Below are positions 47,621-57,067 of a stretch of 64,000 nucleotides of DNA, one piece after another. The stretch is from Pseudomonadota bacterium (GTDB lineage Bacteria; Pseudomonadota; Gammaproteobacteria; Burkholderiales; Thiobacillaceae), in contig JAJZPR010000008.1 of assembly GCA_021847835.1 (NCBI GenBank), positions 48,663 to 112,662 of the forward strand, written 5' to 3'. The position numbers and the translations under genes are program-made. The notes below the pieces were generated by a model that did no database searches, had not been told where the DNA came from, and saw only the letters and a program-made list of their open reading frames with translations. Position 1 is the first letter of the stretch. Each line of letters starts with the position of its first letter.

Positions 47621-48061
47621 TTAGAGACAGACGCAGGAGGCCAGGTGCCGGGCCAGTTCCTTGTCGCTGGCACGGGTATAGTCCTTTTCCAGTTTGCCGG
47701 AAACAAGGCCTTTCACTGCATCGTTCAGGCGCCCGTTAAGCTGCCCCAGAAAAGCGGGCGGCGCCACCAGCACCAGTCGGGCGAAGCGATTGCCGACGCG
47801 GCCGGCATCGAGTTCGCGCGCCAGCTCCAGCGCGAAAACTTCGGCCTCATGTTCCTTTGGCATGGTGGCCGGCACGAAGGCGCCATGCCCATTGCCGGCG
47901 CCGGGGTTGTGGCCGGGCCGGTCGGAAACAAGATCGAGATTTTTTTCCCGGCTTTGCGGGTGTTCGAATTCCTTGACGATTTCGAGTCCCTTGTTGGGGC
48001 CCGTGTTCTTGAAGAGTTTTCCAGATGATGCATTGCTGACCAGAATCCAGGTGGTGCTCAT
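47621..48061 (-). CDS. Host attachment (PF10116-type) family protein
   Basis: A 146-residue cytoplasmic protein of the family annotated as required for attachment to host cells. It begins TWILVSNASSGKLFKN, has a central RLVLVAPPAFLGQLNGRL and ends YTRASDKELARHL. The fold is related to archaeal release-factor/eRF1 domain 2-like proteins. The historic host-attachment name comes from plant-associated bacteria and need not apply here. The gene is convergent with thpR. Confidence 0.78.
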   Translation of the reverse strand: MSTTWILVSNASSGKLFKNTGPNKGLEIVKEFEHPQSREKNLDLVSDRPGHNPGAGNGHGAFVPATMPKEHEAEVFALELARELDAGRVGNRFARLVLVAPPAFLGQLNGRLNDAVKGLVSGKLEKDYTRASDKELARHLASCVCL

Positions 48062-48120
48062 TCATGCTCCTTCACGTCAGGTTGGAATAAAAACGGCTAC
48101 TCCAGTTTCAGGCTAGCAGT

Positions 48121-49173
48121 TCAGGCGATTTTTTCCAGAATGGCATCGGCAAGGCGATCGAAGTCGCCTGGGCTGGTGCCGGACAGGGTGAATTCGAAGT
48201 TGTCCGCGCGTTCGCCGTAGTTTTTGCCCAGGGATTTCCGGTAGGCGGGGTCGTAGTGGTTTTCCAGCATGTCCTGCACGAATTCGGCCCAGCGCCGCTG
48301 CCGGATGAGTTCGTTCCAGCGTTCGACCGTTTCATGGCCGCGCAGCGGCGAGAGCAGCGAAATCTGTTCCAGCAGGGTTTCAGGGGAGGAAAGAAAATGG
48401 GCGTATTCCTCCAGCAGCAGCTTTATGCGGTGCTCCATGGCAACTTCGAGCCAGATGCTTCGGCCGGAGCGGATGGCTGCAAGCAGGGCATCGGGCACGC
48501 GCAGCCTGCCGATTTTCCTGCTTTCGGACTCGACGAACACGGGCCTGGCCGGATCGAACTGCTTCAACTGCCACCAGATCGAGCTTTCCAGCCATTTCTG
48601 GCCCGGTTGCGGCTGATTGGGCAGGTCGCCCAGCAGCGAACCGCGGTGCGCGGCCAGGGCTTCGAGGTCCAGCACCTGCGCCCCCTTGGCCTGGAGCGCT
48701 TGCAGCAGCCGGCTCTTGCCGCAGCCGGTGGGGCCGCAGATGACGCGAAAGCCGAGTCGCGCGGGCAGGGTGTCGAGCTCGGCCACCACGGTGCGCCGGT
48801 AGTTCTTGTAGCCGCCGTCCAGCTGGCCGGCCTTGAAGCCGATCTTTTGCAGCACATGCGCCATCGCGCCGCTGCGGTTGCCGCCGCGCCAGCAATAGAT
48901 CAGCGGCTTGTAGCCGACCGGCTTGGCAGCGAAGTACCGCTCCAGGTGGTCGGCGATGTGGCGCGAGACCAGGGCGGCGCCGGCCTTCTTGGCTTCGAAG
49001 GCGGACACCTGCTTGTGCAGGGTGCCGACCCGCGCCCGTTCTTCGTCATCCAGCACCGGAAGGTTGATGGCGCCGGGGATGTGGTCTTCGGCGTATTCGC
49101 TGGGCGTGCGCGCGTCGATAATTTCCGTGTATTCGGACAATTGTGCTACGGTTGCGACGCCTGTGTTTTTCAC
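48121..49173 (-). CDS. mnmH: tRNA 2-selenouridine synthase
   Basis: A 350-residue enzyme (SelU/YbbB) that replaces sulfur by selenium at 2-thiouridine 34 of certain tRNAs using selenophosphate. A rhodanese domain has its catalytic cysteine in IYCWRGGNRSGAMA (Cys94), followed by a P-loop ICGPTGCGKSRLLQAL. The start is a GTG at 49173 (VKNTGVATVAQL), 15 bases from the divergent selD start; the 711-residue ORF in the track is a run-through. Pairing with selD provides its substrate. Confidence 0.92.
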   Translation of the reverse strand: MKNTGVATVAQLSEYTEIIDARTPSEYAEDHIPGAINLPVLDDEERARVGTLHKQVSAFEAKKAGAALVSRHIADHLERYFAAKPVGYKPLIYCWRGGNRSGAMAHVLQKIGFKAGQLDGGYKNYRRTVVAELDTLPARLGFRVICGPTGCGKSRLLQALQAKGAQVLDLEALAAHRGSLLGDLPNQPQPGQKWLESSIWWQLKQFDPARPVFVESESRKIGRLRVPDALLAAIRSGRSIWLEVAMEHRIKLLLEEYAHFLSSPETLLEQISLLSPLRGHETVERWNELIRQRRWAEFVQDMLENHYDPAYRKSLGKNYGERADNFEFTLSGTSPGDFDRLADAILEKIA

Positions 49174-49188
49174 GACAATTAGTGACTT

Positions 49189-50226
49189 ATGAGTATTCGA
49201 CTGACCGAATTGTCCCATGGCGGCGGTTGCGGCTGCAAAATCGCGCCGGGCGTGCTGCGGGAAATACTTGCCCAATCTCCCGCCGCGACAGGGTTTGCCG
49301 ATCTGCTGGTGGGAACGGAATCGAGCGACGATGCAGCGGTCTACCGATTGAACGACAGCCAGGCCATCGTCGCCACCACGGACTTCTTCATGCCCATCGT
49401 CGACGATGCGTTCGACTTCGGGCGCATTGCGGCCACCAATGCCTTGTCGGATATCTACGCCATGGGCGGCAAGCCGCTGTTTGCCCTGGCGATCGTCGGC
49501 ATGCCGGTGAACAAGCTGCCGACCGAGGTCATTCGCCAGATACTTGCCGGCGGCGAGTCGGTCTGCAAGACCGCCGGCATCCCCATCGCCGGCGGGCATT
49601 CCATCGATGCGCCGGAGCCCATCTATGGCCTGGTCGGCATCGGCGTGGTGCATCCGGACAAGATCAAGCGCAATGACCGCGCCCAGCCAGGCGATGCACT
49701 CGTCCTGGCCAAGCCGCTGGGCATCGGCGTGTTCGCCGACGCCATGAAGAAAGGCAAGCTTGGTGCAGAAGGCTATGCCCAGATGCTGTCTTCCACCACC
49801 CAGCTCAACACGCCGGGCATCCTGCTGGCCGAACTGCCGGAGGTGCATGCACTGACCGACGTCACCGGCTTCGGCCTGCTGGGGCATCTGCTGGAGATCA
49901 CCCGCGGCGCCGGCCTGGGGGCCGACATCCGTTTTGCCGATCTGCCGGTGCATCCACTGGCGTTGGAACTCGCCCAGGCCGGTTTTGCGCCTGGCGCCTC
50001 GGAGCGCAACTGGGCTAGCTACGGGCACGAGGTGCGCCTGCCGGAAGGCATGGCCGAATGGCAGCGCAAGCTCTTGTGCGATCCGCAGACCAGTGGCGGC
50101 CTGCTGGTTGCGTGTGAAAGGGAAGCGGTGCCTGCCGTGCTCGCGGAAATGAGCCGGGAGGGATTCGCACAGGCCCGGGTAATCGGGCGGCTGGAGCGGG
50201 GAAGCGGAGTGAAAGTGTCGCTCTGA
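49189..50226 (+). CDS. selD: Selenide, water dikinase (selenophosphate synthetase)
   Basis: A 345-residue PurM-fold enzyme making selenophosphate from selenide and ATP. The N-terminal active site HGGGCGCKIAP has Cys14 and Lys17, corresponding to Cys17 and Lys20 of E. coli SelD, so this is a cysteine rather than selenocysteine form. TTDFFMPIVDDAFDFGRIAATNALSD and GGHSIDAPEPIYGL are conserved nucleotide and metal segments. It is divergent from mnmH. No selA, selB or tRNA-Sec is visible here. Confidence 0.95.
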   Translation: MSIRLTELSHGGGCGCKIAPGVLREILAQSPAATGFADLLVGTESSDDAAVYRLNDSQAIVATTDFFMPIVDDAFDFGRIAATNALSDIYAMGGKPLFALAIVGMPVNKLPTEVIRQILAGGESVCKTAGIPIAGGHSIDAPEPIYGLVGIGVVHPDKIKRNDRAQPGDALVLAKPLGIGVFADAMKKGKLGAEGYAQMLSSTTQLNTPGILLAELPEVHALTDVTGFGLLGHLLEITRGAGLGADIRFADLPVHPLALELAQAGFAPGASERNWASYGHEVRLPEGMAEWQRKLLCDPQTSGGLLVACEREAVPAVLAEMSREGFAQARVIGRLERGSGVKVSL

Positions 50227-50251
50227 CCGCAACCCGGGGGCGGCCGGATGC

Positions 50252-50280
50252 GACAAAGCCCCGGGAGGCGGGGCTTTGTC
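50252..50280. terminator. Hairpin terminator after selD
   Basis: GACAAAGCCCCG-GGAGG-CGGGGCTTTGTC forms a 12-bp perfect stem 25 bases after the selD stop. The T-run is short on both strands. It also lies just beyond the 3' end of the convergent small gene at 50290. Confidence 0.75.
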
Positions 50281-50289
50281 ATGTCGAAT

Positions 50290-50463
50290 TCAACTTGCTG
50301 GCGACTTTGCGTTTGCCTCGGCATTCGCCCGGCGATCGCCCTTGCGGCGATCCATGGTGATTCCAGGCGGCAAGCCCGCATTGGGATTGACCCGCCGGTC
50401 TCTCAGGCGACGCTCCAGCGGTATGAATTCAACCTCGTAAGAGGGAAGATCATCACCGGGCAT
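50290..50463 (-). CDS. Small basic conserved hypothetical protein
   Basis: A protein of about 57 residues: MPGDDLPSYEVEFIPLERR then RDRR, LPPG, and a charged tail with DRRKGDRR. Arg/Asp repeats of this kind occur in small uncharacterised betaproteobacterial proteins. The ATG at 50463 follows AAAGGGA and is preferred to the ORF start at 50508. No domain or function is recognised. Confidence 0.5.
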   Translation of the reverse strand: MPGDDLPSYEVEFIPLERRLRDRRVNPNAGLPPGITMDRRKGDRRANAEANAKSPAS

Positions 50464-50665
50464 GATTTTGTCCCTTTCAGCCTTGCGGCTGGCTATAGCA
50501 TATAACAATTATAGGCTGGCGGCCCATCCGGGCAACAATAATCAAGCATTCTTTTCAAAAAAAGACGAATGGCAGATATTGTGTTGCAAGCCGAACACAT
50601 TTTCCAGCTGTTGGGGTTTGGGCCTGCCAGAGCCCCCTTGTCCGCTTGCGCTTTGGAGTGGATGG

Positions 50666-51112
50666 TTATTTTCCTTCACGTAGCAGGCGCTGTTTCTCGC
50701 GCTGCCATTCGCGCTCTTTTTCGGCTGCGCGCTTGTCATGCTGTTTCTTGCCCTTGGCGAGCCCGATTTCGAGCTTGATGCGGCCCTTGGAATAGTGCAG
50801 GTCGAGAGGCACGAGGGTATAGCCGGCGCGTTCGACCTTGCCGATCAGCTTGCTGATTTCGGCCGTGTGCAGCAGGAGCTTGCGCGTGCGCGTGGGGTCG
50901 GGGTGGACATGGGTGGAGGCGGTGGGCAGGGGGCTGATGTGGCAGCCGATGAGGAACACCTCGCCCTTTTTTACCACCACGTAGGATTCCTTCAGATTGG
51001 CCCGTCCGGCGCGGATGGCCTTGACTTCCCAGCCTTCCAGCACCAGCCCGGCCTCGTGCCTTTCCTCGATGAAATAGTCGTGGAAGGCTTTTTTGTTCTC
51101 GGCAATGCTCAT
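50666..51112 (-). CDS. smpB: SsrA-binding protein
   Basis: RNA-binding partner of tmRNA in trans-translation, 148 residues. [67 protein letters not shown] and a basic C-terminal helix are the family hallmarks. The start is taken at the ATG at 51112; an ATG three codons upstream is also possible. It is divergent from ratA across 52 bases, the usual arrangement. The tmRNA gene itself is not in the window. Confidence 0.95.
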   Translation of the reverse strand: MSIAENKKAFHDYFIEERHEAGLVLEGWEVKAIRAGRANLKESYVVVKKGEVFLIGCHISPLPTASTHVHPDPTRTRKLLLHTAEISKLIGKVERAGYTLVPLDLHYSKGRIKLEIGLAKGKKQHDKRAAEKEREWQREKQRLLREGK

Positions 51113-51164
51113 GGCCGGCAAGGTTTCCGTAAAATGGCGATTTTACTTTGTTTCCGTCACAGGC

Positions 51165-51602
51165 ATGGCCCAGGTCAATAAAAGCGTGCTGGTCGAGCAT
51201 CCGGCCGGCGCGATGTTCATGCTGGTCGACCGGGTAGAGGACTATCCGGCCTTCCTGCCCTGGTGCGGCGGCACGGAGGTGAAATGGCGCGACGAGCAGA
51301 TCACGGTCGCCACCATCCACATCGACTACATGGGCGTGAAACAAAGCTTTACCACCGAAAACAGCAAGCAGGCGCCGAACGAGATGAACCTCAACCTTCA
51401 GGACGGGCCGTTTTCCCATCTGCAGGGCCACTGGCGCTTTTTCGCCCTGAGCGAAACCGCCTGCAAGATCGAGTTCGCCCTCAGTTACACTTTTTCCAGC
51501 CGTGTGCTGGAAACGCTGCTCACCCCCGTGTTCCACCACATCGCCAACACCTTCGTGGATGCCTTCGTGAGCCGGGCCGACAAGGTGCTGGTCGCAACAT
51601 GA
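51165..51602 (+). CDS. ratA: RatA/CoQ-binding START-domain protein (Coq10 family)
   Basis: A 145-residue START-like protein. AQVNKSVLVEHPAGAMFMLVDRVEDYPAFLPWC is the family N-terminus, with GPFSHLQGHWRF and a C-terminal helix VFHHIANTFVDAFV. Members bind ubiquinone-like lipids; in E. coli RatA was also reported to inhibit 70S formation. The ATG at 51165 matches family length. It overlaps rnfH by four bases. Confidence 0.88.
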   Translation: MAQVNKSVLVEHPAGAMFMLVDRVEDYPAFLPWCGGTEVKWRDEQITVATIHIDYMGVKQSFTTENSKQAPNEMNLNLQDGPFSHLQGHWRFFALSETACKIEFALSYTFSSRVLETLLTPVFHHIANTFVDAFVSRADKVLVAT

Positions 51603-51931
51603 ACGGGGCGCGCATGATCCGCGTCGAAGTGTCCTATGCGCTGCCCCACGTGCAGGCGCTGGTTCCGCTGACCGTGCCGGAGGGCACCACGCTGGAACAA
51701 GCGGTGAAACTGTCCGGCATACTCGAAAAGTTTCCCGAGATCGATCTGCCGAATGCCAAGGTAGGCATCTGGAACAAGGTTTCCGAATTGTCTGCCGTGC
51801 TGCGGGACAAGGATCGCGCGGAAATCTATCGCCCGTTGATCGCTGATCCCAAGGAAGTGCGGCGCAAGCGCGCGGAGGAGGGCAAAGCCATGAAAAAGGG
51901 CGGCGGCGATCTGGCGGATCAGCCGGGCTAG
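51599..51931 (+). CDS. rnfH: RnfH family ubiquitin-fold protein (RatB)
   Basis: A protein of about 110 residues with a beta-grasp fold: MIRVEVSYALPHVQALVPLTVPEG, VKLSGILEKFPEIDL, KVGIWNKVSELSAVLRDKDRAEIYRPLIADPKEVRRKRA. This family (UPF0125) almost always follows ratA; its function is unresolved. The ATG at 51599 overlaps the ratA stop; a second ATG at 51614 is possible. A terminator follows. Confidence 0.88.
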   Translation: MNGARMIRVEVSYALPHVQALVPLTVPEGTTLEQAVKLSGILEKFPEIDLPNAKVGIWNKVSELSAVLRDKDRAEIYRPLIADPKEVRRKRAEEGKAMKKGGGDLADQPG

Positions 51932-51951
51932 GCTTGCGCGGTCAAGACAGG

Positions 51952-51975
51952 AACGGGGGCCCTAAAGCCCCCGTT
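51952..51975. terminator. Terminator between rnfH and convergent lipoprotein gene
   Basis: AACGGGGGC-CCTAAA-GCCCCCGTT is a nine-base perfect stem followed by CTTTG, between two convergent genes. Confidence 0.75.
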
Positions 51976-52004
51976 CTTTGCCGCTTGAAGTGACGAGAAG
52001 CGGA

Positions 52005-52328
52005 TTACAGGTCCTTGAGTTGCAGGGCCGGGTAGTTGGCCTGCTGCATGCCCAGCTTGGCGTGATCCTGGGCTTTCTGCGCGTTGCTGATGACGGCTGC
52101 GCTGTCACCCTTCTTGGCAGCCTCTTCAGCAGCCTTGAGAGCGCTGTCAGCCGTGGTCCACAGGGCGTTCTTGGCCTTGGCTTCCTTGACCGCGGACTGG
52201 GCGGCAGCCAGGGATTCCTTGGCCTTGTCGGAAATCGCGGGGGCGTCGGACTTGGCGGTCTCTTGCGTGGCGCAGCCGCTCAGGGCCAGCAGGGATGCGG
52301 CAGTCAGGGCGAACAGGACTTTGCGCAT
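52005..52328 (-). CDS. Small alanine-rich lipoprotein (SoxK/DUF4398-like)
   Basis: A 107-residue lipoprotein with signal MRKVLFALTAASLLALSGCAT (lipobox LSGC). The mature part is a single alanine-rich helical stretch: AAAQSAVKEAKAKNALW, SALKAAEEAAKKGDSAAVISNAQKAQDHAKLGMQQA. It resembles the SoxXA-binding protein SoxK and DUF4398 lipoproteins; no sox genes are in the window, so the assignment is tentative. It is divergent from guaB. Confidence 0.7.
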   Translation of the reverse strand: MRKVLFALTAASLLALSGCATQETAKSDAPAISDKAKESLAAAQSAVKEAKAKNALWTTADSALKAAEEAAKKGDSAAVISNAQKAQDHAKLGMQQANYPALQLKDL

Positions 52329-52501
52329 TACATCTCTCCTCTCGGTTTATTGGATTGAAAACTATAACGGCTCAAGGCTTGGATTTGTCGTTGCCCTGTC
52401 CGGATGCCCAAAATTAGCCCTTTGCCGCGCCCGCGTCAATCCATTTGACGTTTTTTTGCGGTGGTAGATTACGACCACGCAAGGCGGCAGCAGGATGTAT
52501 T

Positions 52502-52529
52502 TTGTCGGCGCCCGGCCATCCCGTATAAT
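52502..52529 (+). promoter_or_regulatory. Candidate guaB promoter
   Basis: A perfect TATAAT (52524-52529) with TTGTCG 16 bases upstream lies 25 bases before the guaB ATG at 52555, giving a short leader of about 20 bases that includes AAGGAA. Confidence 0.55.
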
Positions 52530-52554
52530 CCGCTTTTGCCAAGGAAACAAAGCG

Positions 52555-54018
52555 ATGCGCGTTCTACAAAAAGCTCTGACCTTCGACGATGTCCTGCTCG
52601 TTCCCGCCCAGTCAGACATTCTTCCGCGCGATGTCAGCCTCAGGACCCGCCTGACGCGCGCCATCAGCCTGAACATCCCGATCATTTCCGCCGCCATGGA
52701 CACGGTGACCGAGGCGCGCCTGGCCATTACCCTGGCGCAGGAAGGCGGCATCGGCATCGTGCACAAGAACATGAACGCGAAAGCCCAGGCGGCGGAAGTC
52801 GCCAAGGTCAAGCGCTTCGAGTCCGGCGTGGTCAAGGATCCGATGACGATCTCTCCCGACATGGCGGTGCGCGAGGTGATGGAACTGTCGCGCCGGCTCA
52901 AGTTTTCCGGCCTGCCGGTGGTGGATGCGAGCGGCAAGGTGGTGGGCATCGTCACCAACCGCGACCTGCGCTTCGAGACCAATCTCGACCAGCCGATTGC
53001 CAACATCATGACCCCGCGCGAGCGCCTGGTCACGGTGAAGGAGGGCGCCAGCTTGGAAGAGGCCACCGCGCTCTTGCACAAATACCGTCTCGAGCGCGTG
53101 CTGGTGGTGAACGACACCTTCGAACTCAAGGGCCTGGTCACCGTCAAGGATATCCAGAAGGCCACCGAGCACCCGCTGGCCTGCAAGGACGAGCAGGGCC
53201 GCCTGCGGGTGGGCGCCGCCGTCGGCGTGGGCGCCGACAACGACGAGCGCATCGAACTGCTGGCTGCGGCCGGGGTGGACGTCATCGTGGTCGACACCGC
53301 CCACGGCCATTCCAGGGGCGTGCTGAAACGCGTGGAGTGGGTGAAAAAGCGCTTCCCGAACGTACAGGTGATCGGCGGCAACATCGCCACCGCCAAGGCC
53401 GCCACCGCGCTGGTCGAGCATGGCGCGGATGCGGTCAAGGTCGGCATCGGTCCCGGCTCCATCTGCACCACACGCATTGTGGCCGGCGTGGGCGTGCCGC
53501 AGATTTCCGCCGTGGCCAATGTGGCCGATGCGCTGTCCGGCACCGGCATCGGCATCATCGCCGACGGCGGCATCCGCTTCTCTGGCGACATCGCCAAGGC
53601 GTTGGCGGCGGGCGCGCATTGCGTCATGCTGGGCGGCCTCCTGGCCGGCACCGAAGAGGCCCCGGGCGAGGTCGAGCTCTACCAGGGCCGCTCCTACAAG
53701 TCCTACCGCGGCATGGGCAGCCTGGGCGCCATGCAGCAGGGCTCCAAGGACCGCTATTTCCAGGATGCCGAATCCAATGCCGACAAGCTGGTGCCGGAAG
53801 GCATCGAAGGCCGCGTACCCTACAAGGGCAGCGCGCTCAACGTGATCCACCAGCTGATCGGAGGCGTGCGTTCCAGCATGGGCTACCTCGGCTGCAACAG
53901 CATCGACGAGATGCACGAGAAGGCAGAGTTCGTGCAGATCACCGCCGCCGGCATCCGCGAATCGCACGTGCACGACGTACAGATCGTGAAGGAAGCGCCC
54001 AACTATCGTGTTGAATAG
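52555..54018 (+). CDS. guaB: Inosine-5'-monophosphate dehydrogenase
   Basis: A 487-residue enzyme oxidising IMP to XMP with NAD, the committed step of GMP synthesis. The N-terminal TIM-barrel segment begins [20 protein letters not shown]. Paired CBS domains occupy about residues 95-210. The catalytic cysteine is near residue 304 in [15 protein letters not shown], and the C-terminal flap includes [12 protein letters not shown]. The ATG at 52555 follows AAGGAAAC. guaA lies downstream after an intergenic hairpin element. Confidence 0.96.
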   Translation: MRVLQKALTFDDVLLVPAQSDILPRDVSLRTRLTRAISLNIPIISAAMDTVTEARLAITLAQEGGIGIVHKNMNAKAQAAEVAKVKRFESGVVKDPMTISPDMAVREVMELSRRLKFSGLPVVDASGKVVGIVTNRDLRFETNLDQPIANIMTPRERLVTVKEGASLEEATALLHKYRLERVLVVNDTFELKGLVTVKDIQKATEHPLACKDEQGRLRVGAAVGVGADNDERIELLAAAGVDVIVVDTAHGHSRGVLKRVEWVKKRFPNVQVIGGNIATAKAATALVEHGADAVKVGIGPGSICTTRIVAGVGVPQISAVANVADALSGTGIGIIADGGIRFSGDIAKALAAGAHCVMLGGLLAGTEEAPGEVELYQGRSYKSYRGMGSLGAMQQGSKDRYFQDAESNADKLVPEGIEGRVPYKGSALNVIHQLIGGVRSSMGYLGCNSIDEMHEKAEFVQITAAGIRESHVHDVQIVKEAPNYRVE

Positions 54019-54132
54019 GGATCGGGATTCAGGGACCAGGGTTCAGGGAAAGTCGCGCTTCGCGCGGCTTTTTCTTTACAGCCTGCTCCCTGTTTTCACC
54101 CCTGATTCCCGCCCCCTGACCCCTGGCCCCTG
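54017..54132. repeat. Intergenic word-repeat hairpin element between guaB and guaA
   Basis: The left arm, GGGATTCAGGGACCAGGGTTCAGGG, is complementary with mismatches to the right arm, CCCCTGATTCCCGCCCCCTGACCCCTGGCCCCTGA. Both are built from repeated CAGGG words. In the middle, 54049-54075, AAAGTCGCGC-TTCG-CGCGGCTTTTTCTTT forms a compact hairpin with a T-tract that may terminate guaB transcripts. The right arm ends at the guaA start codon. Confidence 0.65.
54049..54075 (+). terminator. Possible terminator or attenuator between guaB and guaA
   Basis: AAAGTCGCGC-TTCG-CGCGGCTTTTTCTTT, a stem with a UUCG tetraloop and a following T-rich tract, lies at the centre of the intergenic repeat element. 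Confidence 0.55.
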
Positions 54133-54134
54133 AA

Positions 54135-55697
<1,563 letters not shown>

Positions 55698-55734
55698 GGG
55701 TTGTATAAGTTATTGTTCGTTAATCAGTAAATAT

Positions 55735-55769
55735 GCTCGTTGAGTATATGAGTCACATGCTCAACGAGC
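55735..55769. repeat. 10-bp inverted repeat next to attL
   Basis: GCTCGTTGAG, a 15-base loop, then CTCAACGAGC: perfect arms, 38 bases after the guaA stop. There is no T-tract. It may be a recombination-directionality or structured end of the island. Confidence 0.6.
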
Positions 55770-55963
55770 TGGCGAGCCTTGAATGTCAACGTGTTTTGGC
55801 TGAGATTGGCTAGTTCTCATGTTCGATGGTACTTTTGATGGCGTCGGGAGCGGGGCTCCAAAACCCGGGAAGCGGTCGTTCCACCTTCACAATTCCTGTT
55901 GCGTCTATTCATAGGCCAGTCATCAAGAGGCGCTGGATCGCTTACGTGGATTTCTGGCGGGTC

Positions 55964-56023
55964 TAGGCGGCCGAGTTCCTCGATGGTCTGGATTTTGCCG
56001 TATGGGATGTCATCCTGCAGCAT
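55964..56023 (-). pseudogene. Remnant of an XRE-type antitoxin start
   Basis: The minus-strand ORF begins MLQDDIPYGKIQTIEELGRL, which resembles the first residues of HipB/y4mF-type XRE antitoxins before their helix-turn-helix. After GRL the reading continues into unrelated sequence (DPPEIHVSDP) and no HTH or toxin follows. An AGAGGG Shine-Dalgarno-like site and two palindromes lie upstream. The similarity is short and remembered, not searched, so this is tentative. Confidence 0.3.
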
Positions 56024-56043
56024 AGGCGCGCCCTCTGAAAATG

Positions 56044-56103
56044 TACCGTACGGTAAGAACTAACCGCTCGAACGGCTGGTGGCAACGAAAATATACTGTA
56101 CGT
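56044..56103. promoter_or_regulatory. Paired palindromes upstream of antitoxin remnant
   Basis: TACCGTACGGTA (56044-56055) is a perfect 12-bp palindrome. TACTGTACGT (56094-56103) is a related, imperfect copy 50 bases away. The arrangement suits two operator sites for an XRE dimer. Confidence 0.4.
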
Positions 56104-56470
56104 GATAAAACGCCGCGATGGTTTTGGTGGCCCCCACATCCCATTTGAGGTGTAGAACACTGCAACAACGCTTTTTCTGGTTGGTGAACGTCCCTATGGC
56201 CTTTCGATTCCCCTAGCGGCAAGACTCTGAAGTCTGGCGGCGCTGACTGAGTAACCTTCACGGAAAATACTGCTATTGGCCGCCGGATATCGGTTCAATC
56301 AACCCATTTGCCGGTGAGCAAAAAGCCTGAATGGAGAGCTTTTTGCGCGTCTGGTGTGAAGCGATCGGGTTTTTAGGATGAGAGCAAAAGTGCGGATATT
56401 TTCACTTGACTATGTCGATTCCATAGGCTTTATTTTATGGCATAGCTAACGACACTCAGGAGCGGTGGCA

Positions 56471-57058
56471 ATGTCCAGGAAGGCTAATTATCGCACGGGT
56501 GAGTCCATCCCGAATGGGGTCTCGCAGGGTATCGGCACACTGCATTTTCACCGGCCTGTCCGCACTTGCAATTTTACCTGCGTGGCCGCGGGGTTTCTGT
56601 TTGCAGGCGGCTGTCTTTTCTCTCCACTCGCCACCGCCGCGACGACGGGAGAGGTGACGATCACCGGTAACGTGCCGATCGCCTGCGACCTGCTGGTACA
56701 GCAGGAAGCGGGCGCCGACAACATTCCCGACATTTCCGCCGGCCATACCAACCGACATGTTGCCACGGTGACTGAAACCTGCAATAGCCCCGACGGTTAT
56801 ACCGTCACCGTGACGGGCTCCAATGCGGGCGATCACACCGGCATGTTCGTCGATATCGTCAGTTCCGATTCGCACCCGTTCACCATTCGCTACAACGGTA
56901 TTTCGGTACCGCCCGGTGGTATCGTTACCGACAGCACCGCACCCGCCTTCGAGGTGAAAAAGAATGTCGATATCACCTATCCGGCGGATGAAACGCTTTC
57001 CGGTAGCGTGGCCAACACCTACGAAGAAACGCTCACGTTCACCATTTCGGCCAGGTAG
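56471..57058 (+). CDS. Major pilin-like subunit (spore coat U-type chaperone-usher pilin)
   Basis: A protein of about 195 residues. A long basic N-terminus leads to a signal peptide, VAAGFLFAGGCLFSPLATAA, then a beta-rich pilin domain with TGEVTITGNVPIACDLLV, a second cysteine in VTETCNSPDGYTVTV and a C-terminal strand ETLTFTISAR. This layout fits pilins of the archaic/SCPU chaperone-usher type. The ATG at 56471 follows AGGAGC; a start further inside (a GTG before SQGIGTLHF) would give a more normal signal length. First gene of a four-gene pilus operon. Confidence 0.75.
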   Translation: MSRKANYRTGESIPNGVSQGIGTLHFHRPVRTCNFTCVAAGFLFAGGCLFSPLATAATTGEVTITGNVPIACDLLVQQEAGADNIPDISAGHTNRHVATVTETCNSPDGYTVTVTGSNAGDHTGMFVDIVSSDSHPFTIRYNGISVPPGGIVTDSTAPAFEVKKNVDITYPADETLSGSVANTYEETLTFTISAR

Positions 57059-57067
57059 GGGGTTCCC

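Larger units (their letters stand above)
55698..56470. other. Gene-poor left end of island: hairpin, degraded antitoxin start, palindromes
   Basis: About 770 bases between guaA and the pilus operon without an intact gene. It holds a perfect 10-bp inverted repeat, GCTCGTTGAG/CTCAACGAGC (55735-55769), a minus-strand remnant resembling the first 20 residues of an XRE antitoxin (55964-56023) and two related palindromes upstream of it. The short ORFs in the track look like debris. No integrase is recognisable, although one would normally lie here. Confidence 0.6.

Noticed and set aside
49189-50226. Possible selenocysteine-containing SelD
   Set aside because: The active-site position is a normal cysteine codon (GGGCGCK) and there is no in-frame TGA.
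55733-55813. A 26-codon plus-strand ORF after guaA (MLVEYMSHMLNEL...)
   Set aside because: Lies across the inverted repeat, has no ribosome-binding site and no recognisable similarity; probably chance.
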